The position numbers were made by a program, and so were the translations under genes. Under the pieces are notes generated by a model, which ran no database searches, was not told where the DNA came from, and saw nothing but the letters and a program-made list of their open reading frames with translations. Positions 1-7,848 of a stretch of 26,323 bases of DNA are shown in pieces. Source of the stretch: a virus; the IMG/VR virus record IMGVR_UViG_3300035145_000626, positions 1 through 26,323 of that record. One strand, 5' to 3'. How positions within the stretch are numbered: position 1 is the stretch's first letter; each line of letters begins with the position of its first letter.

Positions 1-144
1 GGTCATCCGAAGGCTCGTTTTTTAGGTAGGCACGCCGCTGAGACTTTATTGAGAATCGCAGGGTAGGACTTATTGAGAACACAGGAGCCCCATCCCGCTC
101 TAGTTTGGGTGCGCTTAAATCAACTTAAAGTCAATTAAAGCTGA
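1..144. other. Leader before terS, candidate terminase recognition (cos/pac) region
   Basis: No gene is seen here. The stretch holds direct repeats: the 10-mer TTATTGAGAA at 46-55 and again at 70-79 (24 bases apart), AGGTAGG at 24-30 echoed by GGTAGG at 62-67, and TTAAAG at 125-130 and 135-140. In lambda the cos site, with repeated gpNu1-binding R sites, lies directly upstream of nu1, so repeats in the same place relative to a Nu1-like gene make this a candidate terminase-binding region. That is inference by position. I could not identify a nicking site or cohesive end. No convincing promoter was found. Confidence 0.35.
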
Positions 145-630
145 ATGTTGATAACTAAGGCTGAAGCTGCGCGGATTGTGGGAGTTAGCGGCCAAGCTGT
201 TGCGCAAGCCATTAAGCATGGCCGGATCAGTGTTGTTGAGCAAGACGGGCGGCAGTGGATTGAGCGTGACGGATTGGAGCAGACGTGGGCGGAGAACAGC
301 AGGAAGCGGATACCAAATATCAGGCAACATCGTCCTGGGCCAACTGTTGAAAGGCGGACAGAAGAGCTGCCTGATTACAACGAAAGCCGCGCACGGACTG
401 AGTGGCTGCGCGCTGAACTGATGGAGCTGGAGCGGGCCGAGAAGGAAGGCGAGCTTGTGCGTGCTGACGAGGTGGCTAAGGCTTGGACAGAGTTAATTGC
501 GATAACGCGGACCAAGATGATGGCGGTTCCGTCGAAAGCTAAACAGCGCATACCGGAGATCCCGGCGGATGCGTTCGTGGCGCTTGAAGAGATTGTGCGC
601 GAGGCCCTGGAGGACTTGGCTAATGGCTGA
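145..630 (+). CDS. terS: Terminase small subunit (Nu1-like)
   Basis: This 161-residue protein is probably the DNA-recognition subunit of the packaging motor, which binds the phage genome near cos/pac and hands it to the large subunit. Residues 2-48 form a MerR/Nu1-like winged helix-turn-helix: an alternating Ala/Val-rich first helix (TKAEAARIVGVSG), a recognition helix (QAVAQAIKHGRI) and a short wing ending in an aromatic. The rest is charged and helical (residues 80-160), as expected for the oligomerisation and TerL-binding part. Lambda gpNu1 is 181 residues, so the size fits. The ATG at 145 is used because the wHTH begins at once; the upstream Shine-Dalgarno is weak. The gene overlaps terL by 8 bases, as terminase pairs often do. 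The call rests on fold, position and the GpA-type partner. Confidence 0.85.
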   Translation: MLITKAEAARIVGVSGQAVAQAIKHGRISVVEQDGRQWIERDGLEQTWAENSRKRIPNIRQHRPGPTVERRTEELPDYNESRARTEWLRAELMELERAEKEGELVRADEVAKAWTELIAITRTKMMAVPSKAKQRIPEIPADAFVALEEIVREALEDLANG

Positions 631-2488
631 CATTGCTGAGCTGATGCGTGGAGCTTTAGAGGCGTTCCGTCCGCCGGAGAAGCTGACGCTGAGTGAATGG
701 GCTGATCGTTATGCGTTCTTGTCTGCTGAATCGAGTGCTGAGGCAGGCAGGTGGCACACGCTGCCGTATCAGAAGGGAATGATGGACGCGGTGACTGACC
801 CGGCTGTGGAGCAGATCACGGTGATGAAGTCAGCGCGTGTTGGTTACACCAAGATGATCAACCACGCGATTGGTTATCACGTCCATCAGGACGCTTGTCC
901 GATCATGGTTGTGCAGCCGACTGTGGAGGACGCGCAGGGCTACTCAAAGGAAGAGATTGCCCCGATGTTGAGGGACACGCCTTGTCTGACTGGCTTGGTG
1001 AGTGAGTCGAAAGCGAAGGACGGGAACAACACGATTCTGCAGAAAAATTTTCCTGGCGGCACGTTGTCGCTGGTGGGGGCCAACTCACCGCGTGGCTTTA
1101 GGCGTGTCAGCAGAAGGGTTGTGTTGTTTGATGAGGTTGACGGTTATCCGGCGTCAGCAGGATCTGAAGGCGATCAGATCAAGCTGGGTATCAAGCGAAC
1201 TGAGTATTACTGGAACCGCAAGATCATTGCTGGCAGCACGCCAACGGTGAAGGACTTCAGCCGCATCGAGCGGATGTACGAGGAGTCGGATAAGCGTAAG
1301 TATTTCGTGCCTTGTCCAGACTGCGGTGAGATGCAGGTGCTGGAGTGGGAGAACATCAAGTGGATCAACAATGATCCTGAGACTGCGGCCTATGCGTGCA
1401 AGGGCTGTGGCGTTCTGATCCCGCACAGCAAGAAACGCTGGATGGTTGAGCGCGGCGAGTGGCGTGCGACAGCAGCGGGCAACGGCAAGCACGCAGGGTT
1501 TCACATCTGGGCGGCGTACAGCTACAGCCCGAATGCGCGGTGGGCTGATCTTGTCGCTGAGTTTTTAGAGGCCAAGTCAAACCCTGAGCAGCTGCGGGTG
1601 TGGATCAACACCACGCTTGGTCAGACGTGGTCGGATGACTACAGCAGCGCGATGAGTGCTGAGGCGCTGGTGGAGCGGTGTGAGGATTACGAGGAGGGTG
1701 TGCTGCCTGCTGGTGTCTTGGCCGTCACGATCGGCGTTGACGTGCAGGGCGGCGGCGGAACGCTCGGTGAAAGATTGGCGATCAGCGTGTGGGGCTGGGG
1801 CCGCAAGGAAGAGGGCTGGCTGATTCAGTACGTCGAGATTGCGGGAGACCCGACGCGGTCTGAGGTGTGGAAACGTCTAGATGAGTTCGTGACGCGGCGT
1901 TGGCCGCATGAGCTGGGCGGCAGCTTGAAGGCTGACTTCATCGCTGTTGACAGCGGTGGTTTTGCCACGAGCGAGGTCTATCAGTACGCGCGAGAGCGAA
2001 GGGCCAATGGTGTGATTGCCATTAAGGGTCAAAGCCAGCGAGACAAGCAGCCGATTGGCAAGGCCACAAGGGTGGACATCAACTCACGAGGCAAGACGAT
2101 TAAGAAAGGCGCGACTTTGTACCCAGTCGGTGTTCATGCCATCAAGAACACGATGGCTGGGCGGTTGAAATACACCGAGCTGGGCGAGGGTTACTTGCAC
2201 TTTCACGCAACAACGGGTGAGGAGTATTTCAAGATGCTCACGGCGGAGAAGCAGGCAATCAAATTCCGCAACGGATTCCCTGAGCGCATCTGGGTCAAGA
2301 AAGGCGGCGCAAGGAACGAGAGCTGGGACACGTTGATTTATGCCTATGCCTGTTTGCAGCTGCTCTATCGCAAATATGACCGCCGGACGATTTGGGATCA
2401 GCTGGAAAAGCGTTTGGAGCAGCCGCTAAGATCAAAGGAAGCAACGCGTAAAGCGGTTGCGGCGCCGTCGTTCGTGAACAACTGGTGA
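623..2488 (+). CDS. terL: Terminase large subunit, GpA type (ATPase and nuclease)
   Basis: This is the 621-residue packaging motor (lambda gpA is 641). Residues 69-77 carry the deviant Walker A of the GpA family (KSARVGYTK), and VVLFDEVD at 166-173 is the Walker B with catalytic acidic residues 170-171. A zinc-binding pair of knuckles follows (C231, C234, C259, C262). The C-terminal half has the RNase-H-like nuclease pattern: GVDVQ near 371, an AVDSGG strand near 451, and a final WDTLIYAYA helix. The open frame extends upstream to 569, but the ATG at 623 is chosen: it overlaps the terS stop by 8 bases, and the 18 extra residues from 569 are basic, unlike family members. The protein cuts concatemeric DNA and pumps it through the portal encoded two genes downstream. 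Confidence 0.96.
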   Translation: MADIAELMRGALEAFRPPEKLTLSEWADRYAFLSAESSAEAGRWHTLPYQKGMMDAVTDPAVEQITVMKSARVGYTKMINHAIGYHVHQDACPIMVVQPTVEDAQGYSKEEIAPMLRDTPCLTGLVSESKAKDGNNTILQKNFPGGTLSLVGANSPRGFRRVSRRVVLFDEVDGYPASAGSEGDQIKLGIKRTEYYWNRKIIAGSTPTVKDFSRIERMYEESDKRKYFVPCPDCGEMQVLEWENIKWINNDPETAAYACKGCGVLIPHSKKRWMVERGEWRATAAGNGKHAGFHIWAAYSYSPNARWADLVAEFLEAKSNPEQLRVWINTTLGQTWSDDYSSAMSAEALVERCEDYEEGVLPAGVLAVTIGVDVQGGGGTLGERLAISVWGWGRKEEGWLIQYVEIAGDPTRSEVWKRLDEFVTRRWPHELGGSLKADFIAVDSGGFATSEVYQYARERRANGVIAIKGQSQRDKQPIGKATRVDINSRGKTIKKGATLYPVGVHAIKNTMAGRLKYTELGEGYLHFHATTGEEYFKMLTAEKQAIKFRNGFPERIWVKKGGARNESWDTLIYAYACLQLLYRKYDRRTIWDQLEKRLEQPLRSKEATRKAVAAPSFVNNW

Positions 2489-3054
2489 TTAAACATCCGG
2501 CTGAGATCAGGATCGGCGACACCGTAATTTTTGATGTGCCGTCTTTTGCCAACAGCATTGGCACAACGATTGACAACAGCTACACGCTGACTTGGTACGG
2601 ACGGACCAATACGGCCAGTAAGGGTGCAGCAGTAGTTGGAACCAGTCAGGGTGACGGATGGCGGATCACAATCCCGTCTTCTACCACTGATGATTGGGTT
2701 GCTGGTACTTGGTATTTCCAGCTGGTAGCCGTTAGCGGCTCGACGCAGTATCTGGCGGGCGAGGGTCAGTTCAAGGCCATCGCAAGCCTTGCTTATTCAG
2801 GTGATCCTGGCGCGTTTGATGGTCGCAGCCGTGCGCAAGTTGATCTTGATCAAGTCCAGGCGGCCATTCGCACGATTCTTGATGGCGGTGCTGTCAAGAG
2901 TTATTCAATCGCAGGGCGCAATCTGCAGAAATATGAATTGGCAGATTTGTTGGCCTTGGAAACTAAACTGAAGGCTGAGGTTAAGCGTGAGCAGACAGCT
3001 GATCTGATTCGCAATGGCCAGGGCAATCCCCACAACTTGTTCGTGAGATTCTGA
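2485..3054 (+). CDS. gpW-like head-tail joining protein with Ig-like N-terminal domain
   Basis: The protein has 189 residues and starts with GTG inside a GTGA overlap with terL. Residues 118-175 resemble lambda gpW: a helix ending AAIRTILDGG, a short hairpin (VKSYSIAGRNLQKYE) and a second helix rich in charged residues, followed by a tail. Lambda W sits in the same place, between A and B, and joins filled heads to tails. Lambda gpW has only 68 residues, so the first 100 residues are extra. They look like a beta sandwich (TVIFDVP, YTLTWYG, GWRITIP, GTWYFQLVAV), in the style of a phage Ig-like domain. The W assignment is by pattern and position; the role of the N-terminal part is unknown, but exposure on the neck is plausible. 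Confidence 0.7.
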   Translation: MIKHPAEIRIGDTVIFDVPSFANSIGTTIDNSYTLTWYGRTNTASKGAAVVGTSQGDGWRITIPSSTTDDWVAGTWYFQLVAVSGSTQYLAGEGQFKAIASLAYSGDPGAFDGRSRAQVDLDQVQAAIRTILDGGAVKSYSIAGRNLQKYELADLLALETKLKAEVKREQTADLIRNGQGNPHNLFVRF

Positions 3055-4604
3055 TGGGCGTTCGATCTGCTTTCCGCGAACTGTTTAGGCGTGAGCGGCC
3101 ACAACGTCGCCGCAGTTATGCAGGCGCAAGAGTTAGCCGGCTGACTGCTGACTGGGTGACGAGTGGCACCAGTGCAGACAGCGAGATCAAGTCGAGCTAC
3201 AAGATGCTGCGCAATCGCGCGCGGCAGCTTTGCAGGGACAACGACTATGCAAAGCAGGCGCTCAGAAGTATCACCAATAATGTCATTGGGCATGGCATCT
3301 ATCACCAATCACAGGTGCGGATGCAGCGTGGCGGGCGAATGGACGAGGCAACCAACGCTCGCATTCATCAAGCCTGGCAACGCTGGAGTCACAAGACGCG
3401 TTGCGATGTCAGTGGCCTGCTGAGCTTCTATGACATGGAGCGGCTGCTGTGCCGCAGTTTGGCTGAGTCCGGTGAGGTGTTCATCAGGATTATTCGCCGG
3501 CCATTTGGTGACAGCGGGATCCCGTTTGCGCTGCAGGTGCTTGAGGCTGACTATCTCATCGATGATGACGTTCAAGCCGCGAAGGACGGCAGAACGGTGC
3601 GCATGGGCATTGAGCGGGATGAGTACCTGCGCCCCATCGCCTACAACTTTTATGCCAACCATCCTGGCGATGTTTACGCCGGGAATGTGCGCACATCGCG
3701 CCGCATCCGCGTTAATGCTGATGATGTCATCCATCTGTTTATCCCTGAGCGGCCCAGTCAGACGCGCGGTGTCACTTGGTTTGCATCAGCGTTGCAACGG
3801 TTGCACATGCTCGACGGTTACGAGAACGCTGAGCTTGTTCGCGCTCGGGCTAGCAGCGCGTTGATGGGATTTATCACCAGCCCTGAAGGTGAGCTGGTGG
3901 GTGATGACATTGTCGATGGTGAGCGCGTCACAGACTTTCAGCCTGGCGTCTTCAAGTACCTGGACCCCGGGCAGAGCGTAGAGGTGCCGCAGCTGGACGC
4001 ACCTGATGGTCAGCTTGAGGCGTTCACGCGGTCAATGTTGAGGGCCGCGGCCGCTGGAATCGGGGTGAGCTTTGAAAGCATCAGCAAGAACTACAGCCAA
4101 TCGAACTACAGCAGCAGCAGGCTGAGCTTGCTTGAGGAGCGGGATACATATAAGTGTCTGCAGCGTTATTTCATCGAGAACTTCCATCAGATTGTTTTTG
4201 AGAAGTGGCTGGACATGGCGGTGCTGAGCGGAACGCTGAGCCTGCCGGGTTACGAAACAGACCCTGATCGTTATCGCGCCAGTAAGTGGGTGCCGCGCAG
4301 CTGGGAATGGGTCGATCCGCAGAAAGAAGTTGCGGCTTACAAGTCAGCAGTGCGCAGCGGCTTCAAGACTCTTGGCCAAGTGATCAGCGAGCAAGGCGGT
4401 GACATTGAAGAGGTACTCACCATGCGTCAGGCCGAGTTGGCGATGCTGGACGAGAAGAACATCATCACGGACACCGATCCGAGCGAGGTGAATGGTGGCG
4501 GTGGTGTTCAGCCTGGCTTAGGTATGGGTGCAGTCCCGGCCTTTGATGACACTGAGCCGCCGGTATCTGATGAGGAGGAGGTGCAGGAAGATGGCGACGA
4601 TTGA
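3054..4604 (+). CDS. Portal protein (lambda gpB-like)
   Basis: The protein has 516 residues and starts in a TGATG overlap. It matches the lambda portal family: a basic N-terminus, the helical segment SSYKMLRNRARQLCRDNDYA near residues 45-65 followed by ITNNVIGHGI, a central SGEVFIRIIRR strand, the HLFIPERPSQTRGVTW stretch near 226-241, and a tunnel-loop region GIGVSFESISKNYSQSNYSS near 335-356. The tail is acidic and low-complexity (EPPVSDEEEVQEDGDD), common in this family. Portals form a dodecameric ring at one head vertex through which DNA enters and to which the connector and tail attach. Its last 14 bases overlap the next gene, and the acidic tail codons supply that gene's GAGGAGGAG ribosome binding site. 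Confidence 0.95.
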   Translation: MGVRSAFRELFRRERPQRRRSYAGARVSRLTADWVTSGTSADSEIKSSYKMLRNRARQLCRDNDYAKQALRSITNNVIGHGIYHQSQVRMQRGGRMDEATNARIHQAWQRWSHKTRCDVSGLLSFYDMERLLCRSLAESGEVFIRIIRRPFGDSGIPFALQVLEADYLIDDDVQAAKDGRTVRMGIERDEYLRPIAYNFYANHPGDVYAGNVRTSRRIRVNADDVIHLFIPERPSQTRGVTWFASALQRLHMLDGYENAELVRARASSALMGFITSPEGELVGDDIVDGERVTDFQPGVFKYLDPGQSVEVPQLDAPDGQLEAFTRSMLRAAAAGIGVSFESISKNYSQSNYSSSRLSLLEERDTYKCLQRYFIENFHQIVFEKWLDMAVLSGTLSLPGYETDPDRYRASKWVPRSWEWVDPQKEVAAYKSAVRSGFKTLGQVISEQGGDIEEVLTMRQAELAMLDEKNIITDTDPSEVNGGGGVQPGLGMGAVPAFDDTEPPVSDEEEVQEDGDD

Positions 4605-6978
4605 AGGCGTTGAGATTGACCTGACGCCTACGTCAGGCATGAAGGAAGAGGCGCAGCGTTATCGGGATTGGAAGGCTGATGGCGAGGCTGGCGGCACAGA
4701 GGTTGCAGCACGCAGGGCCACGCAGATTCTTAGCGGTAACGAGCTAAGTGCTGACGTTGTGATCGCAATGAATGCTTGGTTTGCGCGGCATGAAGTAGAC
4801 AAACAAGGCGAAGGTTTTTCGCCTGGAGAGGATGGTTATCCGTCACCCGGCAGAGTTGCATGGGCAGCGTGGGGTGGAGACGCTGGAATGAGGTGGAGTA
4901 GCGGCAAAGCAGATAGAATCAAAGAAATTCGTGATAGAAGCATGGACACGGATAGGGCCGAGCCTGGTGATTTGCGGGTTGGCGATTTTGTGCGCTGGAG
5001 TGCGAGCGGAGGCACCGCACAAGGCAAGATCGATCGCATTGAACGCGATGGTTCGATCAACGTCCCTGATTCAGAGTTCACCATCAATGGTGACGAGGAT
5101 GATCCTGCTGCCTTGATCACTGTTTATCGCGAAGGTGACGAAGGCTGGGAAGAAACTGATGTGCAGGTTGGCCATCGCTTTTCAACGCTGACCAAGATTG
5201 CGGCATTGCGCTGGCTTGAGGGCAAGACTTACAAGCGCAGTGAGAACACTGCATTTGATGAGGTTGAAGACCGCATTTATGACTTTCCGTTCTCCTCTGA
5301 GCAGCCTGTGGCTCGGTATTACGGAAATGAAATTCTTAGCCATGAAAAAGGCGCTGCTGATCTCAGTCGCCTGAATGACGGCGCTCCGCTGTTGTTCAAC
5401 CACAACCCTGATCGAGTGATTGGAGTTGTGGAGCGTGCGTATATCGACGACGACAAACGTCGTGGTTATGCGCGCGTGCGGTTCAGCCGCAACGAGTTCG
5501 CGCAAGAAGTCTTGCGCGACGTAAGGGACGGAATCATCCGAAATGTGAGCTTTGGCTACGCCATCGACAAGATGGAGGAGAGGAGTAGCGGCGAATTTGT
5601 CGCTACTTCCTGGACCCCTACGGAGGTCTCGGCCGTTGCAATCCCCGCTGACGCCAGCGTGGGATTTGGCCGCTCTTTATCGGAGTCCGATCCCGAACCC
5701 GCTGCCTCGGCAGCAATATCCACACCACCTGTTCCTGAAATGGAAGACACCACCCCTGATATGGAAGTGGTGCGGGCCGAGGCCGTTGAGGCTGAGCGTT
5801 CCCGCATTGCTGAAGTGACCAGCCTGTGCAACAAGCACGGCATGGAAGATCTGGGCCGTCAGCTCGTCGAGTCTGGCCGTTCGATCAATGAAGCACGGGC
5901 TGCCGTGCTTGAAAAACTCAACGTCAAAGAGGAGCCCGTCAACATGAAGGCCGCTGAAATTGGCCTCACCGAGAAGGAAAGCCGCAGCTTCTCCTTCCTG
6001 CGTGCCATCAACTATCTGGCCAACCCGACCGATCGCGCTGCCCGTGAGGCGGCTGCTTTCGAGATCGAGGCATCTGAAGCTGCTGCTGACAAGCTGGGCC
6101 GCGCTTCCCGTGGCATCACCATCCCCATGGATGTGATGAAGCGGGATCTGAACGTTGGTACTGCCACCGCTGGCGGCAACCTCGTTGAGACCGAGCTGGA
6201 TTCCGCCAACTTCATTGATCTGCTGCGGAACGCTTCCGCTCTGGATCAAGCTGGCGCAACCGTGCTGACGGGCCTCTCTGGCAACGTCAACATCCCCCGT
6301 CAGTCTGGTGCTGCTACCGCTTACTGGGTTGCTGAGTCCGGTTCACCCACCGAGTCCCAGCAGACCATTGATCAGGTCGCACTGACGCCTAAGACCTGCG
6401 GTGCCTTCACCGACTTCAGCCGCAAGCTGATGATCCAGTCCTCCATCGACGTGGAGAACATGGTGCGCACCGACCTGGCTCGTGTGCTGGCTCTTGAGAT
6501 CGACCGCGTTGGTCTCTACGGCTCCGGCTCCTCCAACCAGCCCCTGGGCCTGAAGGACACCACTGGTGTTCTGACTGAGGACTTCGCTGCTAACACCCCG
6601 ACCTTCGCTGAGGTTGTGGCTCTGGAAAGCGACGTGTCTGGCGCTAACGCTCTGCTGGGTTCTCCTGTCTATGTGATGAACGCAGCAATGGCTGGCAGCC
6701 TCAAGACTGCCACCAAGGATTCTGGCTCCGGTCAGTTCATCCTCCAAGGCGGTGAGGTTAACGGCTATCGCGCTGTGATCTCCAACCAAGTCGAGAGCAA
6801 CGATCTCTGGTTCGGTAACTTCTCCGACCTGATCATTGCTTACTTCTCTGGTCTGGATCTGATGGTGGATCCCTTCACTGGCAGCACCTCCGGCACCGTC
6901 CGCGTGGTTGCTCTGCAGGATGTGGACATCGCAGCCCGCCACGGCGCGAGCTTCTCACGCGGTAACAACACCCTCTGA
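4591..6978 (+). CDS. Fused prohead protease (S78) and HK97-fold major capsid protein with two N-terminal accessory domains
   Basis: One open frame of 795 residues. Residues 15-115 are a domain met in other phage proteases, ending in GFSPGEDGYPSPGRVAWAAW then GGDAG. Residues 128-200 look like a small Tudor/DUF2945-like barrel (VGDFVRWSASGG, then DDPAALITVY). Residues 232-361 are an HK97-type S78 protease with H271 in LFNHNPD, S320 in NVSFGY and E345 in the TEVSAVAIPAD segment. Residues 390-445 form a charged helical delta/scaffold-like stretch. From about 452 onward it is an HK97-fold capsid protein (GGNLVETEL, YWVAESG, LYGSGSSNQPLGL). The fusion would give protease and capsid in one chain, cut after assembly. 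The start at 4591 follows a strong Shine-Dalgarno; the frame is open from 4528, but the extra residues are portal codons read in another frame. The capsid half uses many C-ending codons, a sign of high expression. Confidence 0.93.
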   Translation: MATIEGVEIDLTPTSGMKEEAQRYRDWKADGEAGGTEVAARRATQILSGNELSADVVIAMNAWFARHEVDKQGEGFSPGEDGYPSPGRVAWAAWGGDAGMRWSSGKADRIKEIRDRSMDTDRAEPGDLRVGDFVRWSASGGTAQGKIDRIERDGSINVPDSEFTINGDEDDPAALITVYREGDEGWEETDVQVGHRFSTLTKIAALRWLEGKTYKRSENTAFDEVEDRIYDFPFSSEQPVARYYGNEILSHEKGAADLSRLNDGAPLLFNHNPDRVIGVVERAYIDDDKRRGYARVRFSRNEFAQEVLRDVRDGIIRNVSFGYAIDKMEERSSGEFVATSWTPTEVSAVAIPADASVGFGRSLSESDPEPAASAAISTPPVPEMEDTTPDMEVVRAEAVEAERSRIAEVTSLCNKHGMEDLGRQLVESGRSINEARAAVLEKLNVKEEPVNMKAAEIGLTEKESRSFSFLRAINYLANPTDRAAREAAAFEIEASEAAADKLGRASRGITIPMDVMKRDLNVGTATAGGNLVETELDSANFIDLLRNASALDQAGATVLTGLSGNVNIPRQSGAATAYWVAESGSPTESQQTIDQVALTPKTCGAFTDFSRKLMIQSSIDVENMVRTDLARVLALEIDRVGLYGSGSSNQPLGLKDTTGVLTEDFAANTPTFAEVVALESDVSGANALLGSPVYVMNAAMAGSLKTATKDSGSGQFILQGGEVNGYRAVISNQVESNDLWFGNFSDLIIAYFSGLDLMVDPFTGSTSGTVRVVALQDVDIAARHGASFSRGNNTL
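5926..5946 (+). promoter_or_regulatory. Internal ribosome binding site and ATG for free major capsid protein
   Basis: AAAGAGGAG at 5926-5934 is a near-perfect Shine-Dalgarno, followed by a 9-base spacer and an in-frame ATG at 5944 (residue 452 of the fusion). Starting here would give a 344-residue protein made only of the capsid domain, and it falls just where the delta-like helical region ends. Lambda makes its scaffold Nu3 from an internal start in gene C, so nested translation has precedent in the head genes. Whether ribosomes use this site cannot be seen from sequence. Confidence 0.6.
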
Positions 6979-6980
6979 TC

Positions 6981-7193
6981 ATGAAGATCGAGATCCGTAA
7001 ACAGGTAACTCTTGCGGGTCAAATCGTCCGTATTGGGGAAGTCGTCGAGGCTTCCCTTACGGATGCAGCGATCCTGCTAGGTCAAGCTGCAGCTGTTCCT
7101 TATGTGGAGCCCGTGCAGCCTGAGGAAACGCCAACGCCTAAGGCAGAGGCAAAGCCGAAAACCACTACACGCCGGAGGGCTAAACAATCATGA
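6981..7193 (+). CDS. Small head-completion-type protein
   Basis: A 70-residue protein begins two bases after the capsid stop. Residues 1-43 fit a small beta-rich fold (KIEIRKQVTLAGQIVRIGEVVEA, then a DAAILLGQAAAVPYV helix), the pattern of short phage proteins of the DUF7210 kind that follow capsid genes. The C-terminus is a Pro/Lys/Arg linker (PTPKAEAKPKTTTRRRAKQS), probably disordered. Its place between capsid and connector genes suggests a role in head completion or decoration. No specific activity can be named. It ends in an ATGA overlap with the next gene. Confidence 0.6.
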   Translation: MKIEIRKQVTLAGQIVRIGEVVEASLTDAAILLGQAAAVPYVEPVQPEETPTPKAEAKPKTTTRRRAKQS

Positions 7194-7567
7194 CCGTCCA
7201 AAATCTCGGCACGAAAACCACGCTCTTGTCGCTCTCGGCAAGTGATGTGGTTACTGCAAGTGCCAACCGCACTGGCGTCGATCTCGTCGATTACGAGGGC
7301 GACATCATGGCCGTTCTCGATGCTGAGGCCGGTGGCTCTGGCATCACCTACGCCGTGAAGATCCAAGACTCCGCCGACAACAGCACCTTTGCTGATGTTT
7401 CTGGTCTGGCCTTCACGACCACGACTGCCGACACCGCACTGACCGAGACCCTTCGCATCAACAGCGACGAGGTCAAGCGTTACATCCGTGCTGTGATCAC
7501 CGTTGCTGGTGGTACTGGTGCTGGTGCTCTGAGCGTTGTTGCTCTTGGCTCTAAGAAGTACGGCTGA
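7190..7567 (+). CDS. Head-associated structural protein, possible decoration protein
   Basis: A 125-residue, Ala/Thr/Val-rich protein without cysteines, starting in an ATGA overlap. The sequence alternates in beta fashion: VDLVDYEGDIMAVLDA, ITYAVKIQDSADNSTFADVS, and a last KRYIRAVITVAGGTGAGALS segment. Small beta-sandwich proteins of this kind are common directly after HK97-type capsid genes, where they often bind the shell surface or complete the vertex. Lambda gpD (110 residues) has a comparable size and job but stands before the capsid gene. I see no motif that proves decoration, so the function is by position only. Confidence 0.55.
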   Translation: MTVQNLGTKTTLLSLSASDVVTASANRTGVDLVDYEGDIMAVLDAEAGGSGITYAVKIQDSADNSTFADVSGLAFTTTTADTALTETLRINSDEVKRYIRAVITVAGGTGAGALSVVALGSKKYG

Positions 7568-7569
7568 TC

Positions 7570-7848
7570 ATGCCTATCACCGAGGATCTCGACGTTTACT
7601 TGGCCGACTTTGGCGTTAGCTGTACGGCTGGCGCCACAACGGCCAATGGAATACTCGACATGCCTGGTGAGGTAGTGGCTGGGGGATTAGTCCTTACAAC
7701 GGACTATTCCCTCACCACCCGGTATTCAACATTTGGCACCTTAGCCGCAGGGGATGCGATCACTGTTGATGGTGACGCTTATACCGTGCGCGAAAACCGC
7801 CGCATAGGTGACGGCAAGTTCGTTGAGATCGCATTGCAGAAAACCTGA
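7570..7848 (+). CDS. Head-tail connector (lambda gpFII-like)
   Basis: This 92-residue protein starts two bases after the previous stop. Residues 50-92 follow the gpFII pattern: a strand (LTTRYSTFG), then a turn into GDAITVDGDAYTVRENRRIGDG and a final strand FVEIALQ. In lambda, FII (117 residues) joins the head to the tail and has a GDTLTIGEENFWV segment in the same place. The N-terminus is shorter than in lambda. It overlaps the next gene by one base (TGATG). Confidence is moderate because the family is short and divergent, but its place in the gene order agrees. Confidence 0.68.
   Translation: MPITEDLDVYLADFGVSCTAGATTANGILDMPGEVVAGGLVLTTDYSLTTRYSTFGTLAAGDAITVDGDAYTVRENRRIGDGKFVEIALQKT

Noticed and set aside
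569-622. Upstream extension of the terminase large subunit by 18 residues
   Set aside because: The codons lie in the end of terS, give a basic sequence unlike GpA N-termini, and the ATG at 623 has the overlap typical of this operon.
4528-4590. Upstream extension of the capsid fusion
   Set aside because: It is the portal tail read in another frame; a strong Shine-Dalgarno stands directly before the ATG at 4591.
5677-6942. Long minus-strand open frames opposite the capsid gene (190 and 199 residues)
   Set aside because: They mirror C-ending codon usage on the coding strand, have no overlap or start logic, and conflict with a clear capsid domain.
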